Positions 17,573 through 28,599 of a stretch of DNA of 64,000 nt are shown in pieces. Both the position numbers and the translations under genes were made by a program. The stretch covers positions 124,001 to 188,000 of the forward strand of contig NZ_VFTZ01000007.1 in the NCBI RefSeq assembly GCF_006440775.1, written 5' to 3'. The notes beneath the pieces were generated by a model. The model made no database searches. It was given only the letters and a program-made list of their open reading frames with translations, and had not been told where the DNA came from. The DNA comes from Mesorhizobium sp. B2-7-2. Its GTDB lineage: Bacteria; Pseudomonadota; Alphaproteobacteria; Rhizobiales; Rhizobiaceae. Every line of letters starts with the position of its first letter. The first letter of the stretch is position 1.

Positions 17573-19654
17573 ATGAGGAACCTGCATAGAATTGGCATCG
17601 CCGCCGGGCTGATGCTCAGCGTTTCGGTCCACGCACTCAACGCTTTCGCGTCCGAACCGACAGTGCCGCCGCAGCCGGCGACATTCCCGGCCGAAGGCAA
17701 GATCCACTATGTGGCGCGCGACTCCATCCTGGAGTTCAAGGCGCTGCCCGAATATCACGAGCCGGACTGGGTGACGGAGAAATACGTCAAGACCGGCAAG
17801 CTGCCGCCGGTCAAGGACAGGCTGCCCAAGGAGCCGCTGGTCTTCAAGACCGGCAACATGCCCGACGGCATCGGCGTCTATGGCGACACGATGCGCCACG
17901 TCATCGGCGGCAGGCCGGAAGGCTGGAACTACGGCGCCGGCCAGACGCAAGGCTGGGGCGGCATCGATATCGGCCTGTCCGAATGCCTGACGCGCACGGC
18001 GCCGCTGTTCCAGGTCGAGGCCAAGGACACCGAGCCGCTGCCGAACCTCGCCAAGAGCTGGGACTGGTCGAGCGACGGCCACAAGCTCACCATGCATCTG
18101 ATCGAAGGCGCCAAATGGTCCGACGGCGCGCCCTTCAACGCCGACGACGTCATGTTCTACTGGGATGACGAGGTCGTCGATCCCAACGTCTCGCCGCTGA
18201 ACGGCGCCACGCCAGAGACTTTTGGGGTCGGCACGACGCTGAAGAAGGTCGACGACTACACCGTCGAGTGGACTTTCAAGGAGGCGTTCCCGCGACAATA
18301 TCTCTATGCGATGGCCTACGGCACCTTCTGTCCCGGCCCTTCGCATATCCTGAAGCCGCAGCATCCGAAATATTCGAAGAACACCTACGATCAGTTCAAG
18401 AATGCCTTCCCGCCGGACTATATGAACATGCCGGTGATGGGCGCCTGGGTGCCGGTCGAATACCGGCCGGACGATATCATCGTCTTGCGGCGCAACCCCT
18501 ACTATTGGAAGGTCGACGAAAAGGGCAACCAGCTGCCCTATCTCAACGAGCTGCAATACAAGCTGTCGACCTGGGCCGACCGCGACGTCCAGGCGGTGGC
18601 GGGCTCGGGCGACTTCTCGAACCTTGAGCAGCCCGAGAATTTCGTCGCCTCGCTGAAGCGCGCGGCCGACTCGAACGCGCCGGCCCGGCTTGCCTTCGGC
18701 CCGCGCCTCATCGGCTACAATCTGCGCATGAATTTCTCCGCCAATGGCTGGGGCAACCCGGACGAACGCGGCCAGGCGGTGCGTGAATTGAACCGCAACG
18801 AGGACTTCCGCAAGGCGGTGACCATGGCGCTCGACCGCAAGGCGCTGGGCGACTCGCTGGTCAAGGGTCCGTTCACCGCCATCTATCCGGGCGGCTTCTC
18901 GTCGGGTACCAGCTTCTATGACCGCAAGTCGACGGTCTACTATCCGTTCGATCTCAACGGCGCCAAGGCCGAGCTTGCAAAGGCCGGGCTGAAGGACACC
19001 GACGGCGACGGCATCGTGAACTTCCCGGCCGGCACCGCCGGCGGCAAGAATGTCGAGATCGTGATGCTGGTCAACAACGACTACACCACCGACAAGAGCC
19101 TTGCCGAAGGCGTGGTCGCGCAGATGGAAAAGCTCGGGCTGAGGGTCGTGCTCAACGGGGTCAACGGAACGCAGCGCGACGCCATCCAATATTCCGGCCG
19201 TTTCGACTGGCTGATCCGGCGCAACGAGACCGAGCTGACCTCGGTGGTGCAGAACACCGAGCAACTTGCTCCCGTCGGCCCGAAGACCAGCTGGAATCAC
19301 CGCGCACCGGAAAGCGGCGAGGTCGACCTGATGCCCTTCGAGAAGGACCTCGTGGACATCGTCAACAAGTTCGTGACGACGCAGGACAACGACCAGCGTG
19401 CCGACCTGATGCGAAAGTTCCAGAAGATATCGACCGAGCATGTCTACAATGTCGGGCTGACGGAGTATCCGGGCGCGCTCATCATCAACAAGCGCTTCTC
19501 CAACATCCCGCAAGGCACGCCGATCTACATGTTCAACTGGGCCGAGGATTCGATCGTCCGCGAACGTGTCTTCGTCGCCGCCGACAAGCAGGCGAAGCAC
19601 GAATTGTATCCGGAGGAGCTTCCCGGCAAACCGGGTGACAAGGGTCCGATGTAA
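17573..19654 (+). CDS. agpA: periplasmic alpha-galactoside-binding protein (AgpA-like, SBP family 5)
   Basis: At 693 residues this is a large solute-binding protein of the oligopeptide/galactoside class. It has an N-terminal signal peptide (IGIAAGLMLSVSVHALNAFA). The family 5 core includes LAKSWDWSSDGHKLTMHL, GAKWSDGAPFNADDVMFYWD and DFRKAVTMALDRKALGDSLV. It captures substrate in the periplasm for the two permeases encoded downstream. ATG at 17573 follows GGGAGGAG. Position between a GH4 gene and agpB/C-type permeases matches the S. meliloti agp locus. A 28-base perfect palindrome follows its stop codon. Confidence 0.9.
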   Translation: MRNLHRIGIAAGLMLSVSVHALNAFASEPTVPPQPATFPAEGKIHYVARDSILEFKALPEYHEPDWVTEKYVKTGKLPPVKDRLPKEPLVFKTGNMPDGIGVYGDTMRHVIGGRPEGWNYGAGQTQGWGGIDIGLSECLTRTAPLFQVEAKDTEPLPNLAKSWDWSSDGHKLTMHLIEGAKWSDGAPFNADDVMFYWDDEVVDPNVSPLNGATPETFGVGTTLKKVDDYTVEWTFKEAFPRQYLYAMAYGTFCPGPSHILKPQHPKYSKNTYDQFKNAFPPDYMNMPVMGAWVPVEYRPDDIIVLRRNPYYWKVDEKGNQLPYLNELQYKLSTWADRDVQAVAGSGDFSNLEQPENFVASLKRAADSNAPARLAFGPRLIGYNLRMNFSANGWGNPDERGQAVRELNRNEDFRKAVTMALDRKALGDSLVKGPFTAIYPGGFSSGTSFYDRKSTVYYPFDLNGAKAELAKAGLKDTDGDGIVNFPAGTAGGKNVEIVMLVNNDYTTDKSLAEGVVAQMEKLGLRVVLNGVNGTQRDAIQYSGRFDWLIRRNETELTSVVQNTEQLAPVGPKTSWNHRAPESGEVDLMPFEKDLVDIVNKFVTTQDNDQRADLMRKFQKISTEHVYNVGLTEYPGALIINKRFSNIPQGTPIYMFNWAEDSIVRERVFVAADKQAKHELYPEELPGKPGDKGPM

Positions 19655-19679
19655 GGTTTACCTCCCCTGACGAAAGGAC

Positions 19680-19707
19680 GTCCGGCCGCGCCGCGGCGCG
19701 GCCGGAC
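19680..19707. promoter_or_regulatory. perfect palindrome after the binding-protein gene
   Basis: GTCCGGCCGCGCCG is followed directly by its exact reverse complement, giving a 14-base-pair stem with no spacer loop and no T-run. It lies 25 bases after the binding-protein stop and 57 bases before the first permease start. Hairpins in this position often stabilise the upstream mRNA, so that the binding protein outnumbers the permeases. That role is inferred here. Confidence 0.6.
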
Positions 19708-19764
19708 AACGAAACCTCCGAACGCACCTCAGGGAGCGACCGCCAGAAAGGAAGCTGACCGCCC

Positions 19765-20772
19765 ATGCTGCGATTCCTGCTTATGCGCATAGCGTCGGCG
19801 CTTCCCGTCCTCGCCATTTTGAGCCTCGTCACCTTCGCCATCATCCAGGCGCCGCCCGGCGACTATGCGGATTACATCCGCTCGCAGCTGATCAACCAGG
19901 GCGGCGCTTCCTACGCCGAGGCTGAAGCGCAAGCCCAGGCCTACCGCGTCGAGCACGGCCTCGATAAGCCGCTGCCCGTCCAGTACCTCAACTGGATCGG
20001 CGGCATCGTCACCCGCGGCGATTTCGGCTACAGCCTCTACTACAACAAGCCTGTGGCCGATGTGGTGGGCGAGCGCCTGCCGCGCACCTTGCTTCTGGCG
20101 CTGGTCTGCCATCTGCTCGCCTCGGTGCTCGGCATCAGCTTCGGCATATGGGCGGCGACGCGACAGTATAGCTGGATCGACTCGACACTTTCGGCGATCT
20201 CGTTCCTCGGCATGACGGTGCCGCGCTTCCTGATGGCGCTGATCATCGTCTATCTCTTGGTCTTCCAGTTCAACGTCTCCGAGATCGGCTCGTTCTTCTC
20301 GCCGCAATATGGCGGCGCGCCCTGGTCGTGGGCGAAGTTCGTCGACCTCATCAAACATGTCTGGCCGGTTGTGGCCATCGCGACCTTCGGCGGCCTCGCC
20401 TACAATATGCGCGTCATGCGTGGCAATCTGCTCGACACGCTCAACGCGCAATATGTCGAGACGGCCAAGGCCAAGGGCCTGACCGGCGGCGCCGTCGTCA
20501 TGCGGCACGCTGTGCCCAACGCGCTGCATCCGCTGGTGATGTATCAAGGCGTGGTGCTGCCCTATATGCTCACCGGCGAGATCGAGACGGCAATCATCTT
20601 CGCGCTGCCCACTGTCGGCCCGGCGATCGTCGGCTCGATGGCGGTCGGCGACGTCTATGTCACCGCGACCTTCATGATGGTGCTGTCGGCGACGCTGATC
20701 GTCGGCAACATCATCGCCGACATGCTGCTGGTCCTGCTCGACCCGCGCATCCGCCAGTTCGGGGAGCGCTAG
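19765..20772 (+). CDS. agpB: ABC transporter permease, galactoside/peptide type (AgpB-like)
   Basis: This 335-residue inner-membrane permease of the DppB/OppB type begins with the usual MLRFLLMRIASALPVLAILS helix and has about six membrane segments. The EAA-like loop contacting the ATPase is seen near residues 230-250 (YVETAKAKGLTGGAVVMRHA). It forms the translocation channel with the following permease. The next gene starts directly after this stop codon, so the two are translationally linked. The family resembles dipeptide permeases, and assignment to galactosides rests on the flanking GH4 genes. Confidence 0.9.
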   Translation: MLRFLLMRIASALPVLAILSLVTFAIIQAPPGDYADYIRSQLINQGGASYAEAEAQAQAYRVEHGLDKPLPVQYLNWIGGIVTRGDFGYSLYYNKPVADVVGERLPRTLLLALVCHLLASVLGISFGIWAATRQYSWIDSTLSAISFLGMTVPRFLMALIIVYLLVFQFNVSEIGSFFSPQYGGAPWSWAKFVDLIKHVWPVVAIATFGGLAYNMRVMRGNLLDTLNAQYVETAKAKGLTGGAVVMRHAVPNALHPLVMYQGVVLPYMLTGEIETAIIFALPTVGPAIVGSMAVGDVYVTATFMMVLSATLIVGNIIADMLLVLLDPRIRQFGER

Positions 20773-21912
20773 ATGCTGGCCCGCGATCCCTCACCCCTGC
20801 CGCTGCCGGCCGAAAGCGTCCCGGTGGCCGAAGCCGCGCATGGCAATGAGAGCTACATCGCGCTTGTCTGGCGCCGGCTGAAGCGTTCCTGGACCGGCAT
20901 GGCCGGGCTTTGCCTGGTCGCGCTCTTGCTTGTCATGGCGGTGTTCGCCGAATTCCTGGCGCCGATGGATCCCAAGGCGACCGACGTCGCCTTCGCGCCG
21001 CCGCAACTGCCCGCCTTCCACGACAAGGACGGCAATTTCGTCGCGCGGCCGCGGGTCTATGCGCTGGCCGATTCGGCCGATCTCGATCCGGTCACCTTCC
21101 AGCCGATCGTCGGCCCCGACTACGACCATCCAAGGCTGCTCGGCTTCTTCGTCGAAGGCGCGCCCTACAAGCTTCTCGGTTTCGTCCCGGCGAACCGGCA
21201 TTTCTTCGCCTCGATGGACGGCCAGCCGGTGCATTTCCTCGGCACCGACAAGTTCGGCCGCGATGTGCTGTCGCGCGCCATATACGGCTCGCGCGTGTCG
21301 CTGATGATCGCGCTGACGGTGGTCTTCATCATCACGGTCATCGGCACCAGCGTCGGCATGATCTCCGGCTATTTCGGCGGCAAGTTCGACGTCTGGATGC
21401 AGCGCTTCGTCGAGCTTGTGCTCGCCTTTCCGCAATTGCCGCTTTATCTGGCGCTGACGACGCTGATCCCGGTCACCGCGCCGACCAATGTCTTCCTCGC
21501 CTTCGTCATCATCGTCATGTCGGCGCTGGGCTGGGCGCAGATGTCGCGCGAGGTGCGCGGCAAGACGCTGGCGCTGGCGCGGATCGACTATGTGCGCGCC
21601 GCCATGGCGGTCGGTGCCACCGACCGGCGCATCATCATGCAGCACATCTTCCCCAATGTGATGAGCCATGTGATCGTCGCCGTGACGCTGGCGATCCCGA
21701 CGGTGGTGCTGCTCGAATCCTTCCTTGGCTTCCTCGGTTTCGCGGTGAAGCCGCCGCTGATCTCCTGGGGCCTGATGCTGCAGGACACGGCGACCTATTC
21801 GGTCATCGGCACCTATCCCTGGATCCTGTCGCCGGTCGGCTTCGTGCTGATCACCGTCTTTGCCTTCAACGCGCTGGGCGACGGCCTGCGCGATGCCGTC
21901 GATCCTTATTGA
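20773..21912 (+). CDS. agpC: ABC transporter permease, galactoside/peptide type (AgpC-like)
   Basis: This is a 379-residue DppC/OppC-type permease. The first membrane segment (MAGLCLVALLLVMAVFAEFLAP) is followed by a long periplasmic loop of roughly 100 residues, as is common in the OppC branch. It then contains HFLGTDKFGRDVLSRAIYGSRVSL and the EAA loop RIDYVRAAMAVGATDRRIIMQHIFPN. It pairs with the preceding permease. The ATG directly abuts the previous stop. It is followed after 9 bases by the ATPase gene. Confidence 0.9.
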   Translation: MLARDPSPLPLPAESVPVAEAAHGNESYIALVWRRLKRSWTGMAGLCLVALLLVMAVFAEFLAPMDPKATDVAFAPPQLPAFHDKDGNFVARPRVYALADSADLDPVTFQPIVGPDYDHPRLLGFFVEGAPYKLLGFVPANRHFFASMDGQPVHFLGTDKFGRDVLSRAIYGSRVSLMIALTVVFIITVIGTSVGMISGYFGGKFDVWMQRFVELVLAFPQLPLYLALTTLIPVTAPTNVFLAFVIIVMSALGWAQMSREVRGKTLALARIDYVRAAMAVGATDRRIIMQHIFPNVMSHVIVAVTLAIPTVVLLESFLGFLGFAVKPPLISWGLMLQDTATYSVIGTYPWILSPVGFVLITVFAFNALGDGLRDAVDPY

Positions 21913-21921
21913 GGTGGCCGG

Positions 21922-23592
<1,671 letters not shown>

Positions 23593-23612
23593 AAGTGCCG
23601 GAGGTTTTTACA

Positions 23613-24983
23613 GTGGCAAAGAATCCCAGGATCACGTTCATCGGCGCCGGCTCGACGGTGTTCATGAAGAACATCGTCGGCGACGTGCTGCAGCGGCCAG
23701 CGCTGTCGGGCGCCACCATCGCATTGATGGACATCAACCCGCAGCGGCTGGAAGAAAGCGCCGTCGTCGTCAACAAGCTGATCGCGACGCTCGGCGTCAA
23801 GGCGAAGGCCGAGACCTATTCCGACCAGCGCAAGGCGCTGAAGGGCGCCGACTTCGTCGTCGTCGCCTTCCAGATCGGCGGCTACGAGCCCTGCACCGTC
23901 ACCGATTTCGAGGTGCCGAAGAAATACGGCTTGCGCCAGACGATCGCCGACACGCTCGGCGTCGGCGGCATCATGCGGGGCCTTAGGACCGTGCCGCATC
24001 TATGGAATATCTGCGAGGACATGCTCGCGGTCTGCCCGGAAGCGATCATGCTGCAATATGTCAACCCGATGGCGATCAACACCTGGGCGATCGCCGAGAA
24101 ATATCCCACGATCAAGCAGGTCGGGCTCTGCCACTCGGTGCAGGGCACGGCGATGGAACTGGCGCACGATCTCGACCTTCCCTATGAGGAGATCCGCTAC
24201 CGCTCGGCCGGCATCAACCACATGGCGTTTTATCTCAAGTTCGAGCATCGCCAGCCGGACGGCACCTACCGCGACCTTTATCCCGACCTTGTGCGCGCCT
24301 ACCGCGAGGGTCGTGCGCCAAAACCCGGCTGGAACCCGCGCTGCCCGAACAAGGTGCGCTACGAGATGCTGACCCGGCTCGGCTATTTCGTTACCGAAAG
24401 CTCGGAGCATTTCGCCGAATACACGCCCTATTTCATCAAGGACGGACGCGGCGACCTGATCGAGAAATACGGCATCCCGCTCGACGAATATCCGAAACGC
24501 TGCATCGAGCAGATCGAGCGCTGGAAGGGCGAGGCGGAGGCCTACCGCTCGGCCGACCGGATCGAGGTCGAGCAATCCAGGGAATACGCTTCCTCGATCA
24601 TGAATTCGGTCTGGACCGGCGAACCGTCGGTGATCTACGGCAATGTGCGCAACAATGGCTGCATCACCTCGCTGCCTTTCGACTGCGCGGCGGAAGTGCC
24701 GTGCCTGGTCGATGCCTCCGGCATCCAGCCCACTTACATCGGCGAATTGCCGCCGCAGCTGACGGCGCTGATCCGCACCAACATCAATGTGCAGGAGCTG
24801 ACGGTGCGGGCGCTGATGAGCGAGAACCGCGAGCACATCTACCACGCGGCGATGATGGACCCTCATACGGCGGCCGAGCTCGACCTCGATCAGATCTGGT
24901 CCTTGGTGGACGACCTGCTTGCCGCGCATGGCGACTGGCTGCCGGCCTGGGCACGAGGCCGGCGCAAGAGCGCGGCCGCCTGA
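23613..24983 (+). CDS. agaL2: GH4 alpha-galactosidase, MelA type (AgaL2-like)
   Basis: This is the second family 4 glycosidase of the operon, 456 residues. It is closer to E. coli MelA than the first copy: the NAD loop is ITFIGAGSTVFMKNIVGDVL, the metal region is VGLCHSVQGTAMELAHDL, and the catalytic-side block is SAGINHMAFYLKFEHR. NAD+ and Mn2+ dependence is expected from the family. GTG at 23613 was chosen because GGAGG at 23600-23604 is spaced 8 bases from it. An upstream GTG at 23595 would precede that Shine-Dalgarno sequence. The two GH4 enzymes may split different alpha-galactosides or different linkages. Confidence 0.9.
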   Translation: MAKNPRITFIGAGSTVFMKNIVGDVLQRPALSGATIALMDINPQRLEESAVVVNKLIATLGVKAKAETYSDQRKALKGADFVVVAFQIGGYEPCTVTDFEVPKKYGLRQTIADTLGVGGIMRGLRTVPHLWNICEDMLAVCPEAIMLQYVNPMAINTWAIAEKYPTIKQVGLCHSVQGTAMELAHDLDLPYEEIRYRSAGINHMAFYLKFEHRQPDGTYRDLYPDLVRAYREGRAPKPGWNPRCPNKVRYEMLTRLGYFVTESSEHFAEYTPYFIKDGRGDLIEKYGIPLDEYPKRCIEQIERWKGEAEAYRSADRIEVEQSREYASSIMNSVWTGEPSVIYGNVRNNGCITSLPFDCAAEVPCLVDASGIQPTYIGELPPQLTALIRTNINVQELTVRALMSENREHIYHAAMMDPHTAAELDLDQIWSLVDDLLAAHGDWLPAWARGRRKSAAA

Positions 24984-24992
24984 ATCCCGGAA

Positions 24993-26273
24993 TTAGGCCC
25001 CGGCCTTCTCGCGCTCGACGGCGCGCCAGCCGATGTCGTGGCGGTAAAAGCCTTGTGGCCAGTCGATCTGGTCGATCGCCGCATACGCCTTTGCCTGCGC
25101 CTCGCCGACGGTCTTGCCGAGCGCGGTGACGTTGAGCACACGGCCGCCATTGGCGACCAGCGCACCGCCATTGATGGCGGTGCCGGCATGGAAGACCTGG
25201 ACGCCCTCGCCTTCCGCCTTGTCGAGACCGCGGATGACGGAGCCCTTTTCCGGCGTGCCGGGATAACCCCTGGCCGCCATCACCACGGTCAACGCCGTCT
25301 CGTCGCTCCAGCGGACCGACATATGCGCGAGCTGGCCGTCGACGGCGGCGTTGAGCAGGACGAGCAAATCGTCCTTTAGCCGCATCATCAGCACCTGGCA
25401 TTCGGGATCGCCGAAGCGGGTGTTATATTCGATCAGCTTGGGGCCCTGGTCGGTGATCATCAGGCCGGCGAAGAGGATGCCGGCGAAAGGCGCGCCGATG
25501 TTGGCCATGCCGCGCATGGTGGGCTCGATGATCTCGCGCATGGTGCGCTCGGTCATTTCCGGCGTCATCACCGGCGCCGGCGAATAGGCACCCATGCCGC
25601 CGGTGTTCGGCCCGGTATCGCCGTCACCGACGCGCTTGTGGTCCTGTGCAGTGCCGAAGGGGAGCGCGGTGGCGCCGTCGCACAGGCAGAAGAAGCTTGC
25701 CTCCTCGCCGGTCAGATATTCCTCGACCACGACCTCGGCGCCGGCCGCGCCGAAGGCGCCGTCGAAGCAGGCTTCGAGCGCGGCGTTCGCCTCGTCCTGC
25801 GTCATGGCGATGGTGACGCCCTTGCCGGCGGCAAGCCCGTCGGCCTTGATGACGATCGGCGCGCCTGTCTTCCCGACATAGGCCTTCGCCGAGGCGAGGT
25901 CGCTGAAGCGGCCATAGGCGGCGGTCGGGATGTTGAACTTGGCGCAAAGATCCTTGGTGAAGCCCTTCGAGCCCTCGAGCCGCGCCGCCGCCCTGGAGGG
26001 GCCGAAGACGCGGATGCCCCAGGCGCGCAGATCGTCGGCGATGCCGGCCACCAGCGGACCTTCCGGGCCGACGACGACGAGGTCGATCTTCTTCTCCTGG
26101 CAGAAGGCGGCCACAGTGGAATGGTCGGCGACGTCCAGCTTCACCTGTTCGGCGACGCGGCCGATGCCCGGATTGCCGGGCGAGGCGTAGAGCTTCGTCA
26201 GCAGCGGCGAGGCGGACATCTTCCAGGCGAGCGCATGTTCGCGGCCGCCCGAGCCGAGAAGAAGAACGTTCAT
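24993..26273 (-). CDS. purD: phosphoribosylamine-glycine ligase (GAR synthetase)
   Basis: PurD joins glycine to 5-phosphoribosylamine with ATP, the second step of de novo purine synthesis. The 426-residue protein begins with [18 protein letters not shown]. It contains the ATP-grasp elements ([26 protein letters not shown]), [13 protein letters not shown], and [20 protein letters not shown] near residue 290. ATG at 26273 was chosen over a GTG two codons upstream because AAGAGG is well placed for the ATG. It is convergent with the alpha-galactoside operon, whose last stop is only 9 bases away. Confidence 0.96.
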   Translation of the reverse strand: MNVLLLGSGGREHALAWKMSASPLLTKLYASPGNPGIGRVAEQVKLDVADHSTVAAFCQEKKIDLVVVGPEGPLVAGIADDLRAWGIRVFGPSRAAARLEGSKGFTKDLCAKFNIPTAAYGRFSDLASAKAYVGKTGAPIVIKADGLAAGKGVTIAMTQDEANAALEACFDGAFGAAGAEVVVEEYLTGEEASFFCLCDGATALPFGTAQDHKRVGDGDTGPNTGGMGAYSPAPVMTPEMTERTMREIIEPTMRGMANIGAPFAGILFAGLMITDQGPKLIEYNTRFGDPECQVLMMRLKDDLLVLLNAAVDGQLAHMSVRWSDETALTVVMAARGYPGTPEKGSVIRGLDKAEGEGVQVFHAGTAINGGALVANGGRVLNVTALGKTVGEAQAKAYAAIDQIDWPQGFYRHDIGWRAVEREKAGA

Positions 26274-26457
26274 GGCCACCTCTTGCTGATCGTCTCCCTA
26301 AACCCGCTATTGGTCCGCGGGCGACGGGTCAAGGAGTCTTGACATTTTGGCGGCAATTGCGCACGGGAACATGGGCCTCTTCAAGGCTGATGAGATAAGT
26401 TCCGCGTTCGGCTAGGCTAGAGCAATTCCGGGGAGATTAGCTGAAGCCTCCTCAACC

Positions 26458-26630
26458 TCGTCATTCTAGGGCGGAGCGACGCGAAGCGGCGCGCAGACCC
26501 TAGAATCCATGCCGTTGCCTTAGCCGAAGGATGCAAACGGCGCAGAATTCTGCAACGCTTCAAGGTCACGGCATGGATCCTCGGGTCTGCGCGCGTCGCT
26601 TCGCTCCTTGCTCCGCCCGTGGATGACGAA
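26458..26630. repeat. dispersed palindrome family A, full copy
   Basis: Full double hairpin in the roughly 460-base gap between purD and the dioxygenase gene (26274-26734). The left half has CTAGGG/CCCTAG arms; the centre holds GCAGAATTCTGC. A short fragment of the family D repeat (TAGAGCAATTCC) lies just before it near 26418. No gene was seen in this gap. Confidence 0.88.
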
Positions 26631-26734
26631 GTGACGTTTCGGCCAATCCCCAAGGCATGGACTGCCGGCGCAAATATAGCCGACCAATCAAAAATTCCTG
26701 TACCAGGGGAAACACACCAGCTCTGGAAAACGCC

Positions 26735-27529
26735 TCAGCTCTGGAAAATGACGGGGAACCAATCCTCGCGCAGTTTCTGGCCGGGCTTCATGTCGTGCCC
26801 CGGATAGGGCGGCGAGGTGCGGCCGGGACGTTCGACATAATGCGCGTCGTCGCCGACCCAGCGCAGCGACAGTGCCCGGCGCCGCGCCGCCGTCATGTTG
26901 CCGCGCGCGCCATGCGCGGTGCGGAAATCGAACAGGATGGCGTCGCCCGGCTCCATCTCCCATTCGAGCACCTTCATCGAGGCGTCGTTGTCGGGGTCGG
27001 GCACCGGCCGGTAGTCGCCCTCGCCGGCATAAAAGTTGTCGTCGTTCAGCCAGCGCACCGGCAGCACCATCTTTTCCCATCTGTGCGAGCCGGCGATCAG
27101 CCTCAGCGTCGCTTCCTTCACCGGATCGATCGGGATCCAGAAGCTCACCGTCTGGCTGCCGTCGACGAAGTAATAGGGAATGTCCTGGTGCCACGGCGTC
27201 GGCTTCTGCGTGCCGGGCTCCTTGACCAGGACGTGGTCGTGGAAGAACTGGGCGCTGCGCGACTGCATGACCGCAGCCGCGAGCTCGGCGGCCGGCGACT
27301 CGCGCACGATCCTGACGAATTCCGGGATGCGCTCCCAGTTGCAGTAATCGTCGAAGAAGCTGCCCTTGCCGCCGGCGATGTCGGAGGCGGCGGCGCTGCG
27401 GTTCTCAATGTTGCGCTCGATGCCGTCGGCGATGACACCGACCCAGTCCTTGAAGGCGCCGCGGATGCAGACCGCGCCATCGCGCTGGTAATCGGCAATC
27501 GTCGAGGCATCGATCATTGGGCTGGCCAT
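26735..27529 (-). CDS. phytanoyl-CoA dioxygenase (PhyH) family protein
   Basis: A 264-residue Fe(II)/2-oxoglutarate-dependent oxygenase. The iron ligands are visible as His114 and Asp116 in TPWHQDIPYYF and a distal His near 206 in DFRTAHGARGN. The arginine that binds 2-oxoglutarate is probably in RRRALSLRW, about residue 218. Known family members hydroxylate diverse small molecules, and this substrate is unknown. ATG at 27529 was chosen because the 24 upstream codons run into the promoter of the divergent LysR gene. That regulator is the likely controller of this gene. Confidence 0.88.
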   Translation of the reverse strand: MASPMIDASTIADYQRDGAVCIRGAFKDWVGVIADGIERNIENRSAAASDIAGGKGSFFDDYCNWERIPEFVRIVRESPAAELAAAVMQSRSAQFFHDHVLVKEPGTQKPTPWHQDIPYYFVDGSQTVSFWIPIDPVKEATLRLIAGSHRWEKMVLPVRWLNDDNFYAGEGDYRPVPDPDNDASMKVLEWEMEPGDAILFDFRTAHGARGNMTAARRRALSLRWVGDDAHYVERPGRTSPPYPGHDMKPGQKLREDWFPVIFQS

Positions 27530-27621
27530 GGCGCGTTCTCCTTGGGTTTGGCAAGCAACTATCGCAAGAGCCCGACATCGCGTAAAATAATAACTTGCCA
27601 TCTGGTTTATAGTTTTTGCCT

Positions 27622-28533
27622 ATGAGACTGACCCTCGCGCAATTGCGCTATGTCGTTGCCGTCGCCCGCTATGGCAGCGTGACCGCGGCAGCCCAGGCGC
27701 TGAACGTGTCGCAGCCGTCGATCTCGGTGGCGATCGACAATGTCGAGGACGCGCTTGGCCAGAAACTGTTCGTGCGCCAGCGCGGCAGCGGCGTTTCGCT
27801 GACATCCTTCGGCCGCAAGGCCGTCGCCAAGGCAAGGCAGGTGCTGGGCGAGGCGGACGAGCTGGCGGCGCTCGGTTCGCGCGACGCCGATGTCGGCGGC
27901 GAATTGGCGCTCGGCTGCTTCGAGGATCTGGCACCCTATTTCGCGCCGGCGCTCGTGCGCGTCTTCGCCGAACGCTGCCCGGCCGTCACGGTCGTCATAA
28001 GCGACGAGACTTTCGACACGCTCGGACGGCGCCTGGCCGACAGCGCCGTCGATCTCGGCCTCACCTACGATCTCGGCCTGCCCGGGCATTTCAAGCGCAT
28101 TCTGCTGCATGAATTGCGGCCGCACGCGCTTCTGCCCGCCGGCCATGTGCTGGCGGACAAGCACGCCGTCAGCCTGGCCGAGCTTGCGCAGCATCCGCTG
28201 ATCACCACCGACCAGCCGCACAGCTGGCAGCACATGCTGGACCTTTTCCTCAGCCGCGGCCTCTCGTCGATCGCCAGAACGACGACCAGCTCATTCGAGC
28301 TGCAGCGTTCCATGGTGGCCAACGGCTTCGGCGTCGCGGTCAGCTATACGAGGCCCTATGGCGACCGCAGCTATGACGGCCTGCCGCTGGTCTGCAAGCC
28401 GCTCTCCGATCCGCTGCCCATGCAGCGCATCATCCTGACCCACGACACGCGCCAGCGCCTGTCAAACGCAGCGGTCGCCTTCATCGAGGTCGCCAAGGCA
28501 TGGTTTGCCGGTCACGATGTTTTCACCGCCTAG
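27622..28533 (+). CDS. LysR-family transcriptional regulator
   Basis: The 303-residue protein has the usual LysR layout. The N-terminal winged helix (LTLAQLRYVVAVARYGSVTA, then ALNVSQPSISVAIDNVED) is followed by a type 2 periplasmic-binding-like effector domain. It resembles the LysR proteins that begin MRLTLAQLRYVV. It is divergent from the PhyH gene, with a 92-base AT-richer gap containing an imperfect dyad (AATAAC near 27588 and GTTTAT near 27605). Control of the dioxygenase gene and autoregulation are inferred from the arrangement. Confidence 0.92.
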   Translation: MRLTLAQLRYVVAVARYGSVTAAAQALNVSQPSISVAIDNVEDALGQKLFVRQRGSGVSLTSFGRKAVAKARQVLGEADELAALGSRDADVGGELALGCFEDLAPYFAPALVRVFAERCPAVTVVISDETFDTLGRRLADSAVDLGLTYDLGLPGHFKRILLHELRPHALLPAGHVLADKHAVSLAELAQHPLITTDQPHSWQHMLDLFLSRGLSSIARTTTSSFELQRSMVANGFGVAVSYTRPYGDRSYDGLPLVCKPLSDPLPMQRIILTHDTRQRLSNAAVAFIEVAKAWFAGHDVFTA

Positions 28534-28599
28534 GTTTTCAGCGCTTGAGCGACAACGCGGCCGCTTGACGGCGCTGCTTGCTGCTGCCACTCCAGCGTG

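Noticed and set aside
15971..19600. 1209-codon open frame on the minus strand across the galactoside operon
   Set aside because: It is fully antisense to the GH4 and binding-protein genes, whose conserved motifs are intact. Its translation is rich in Arg, Val, Asp and His, as expected for the antisense shadow of high-GC genes.
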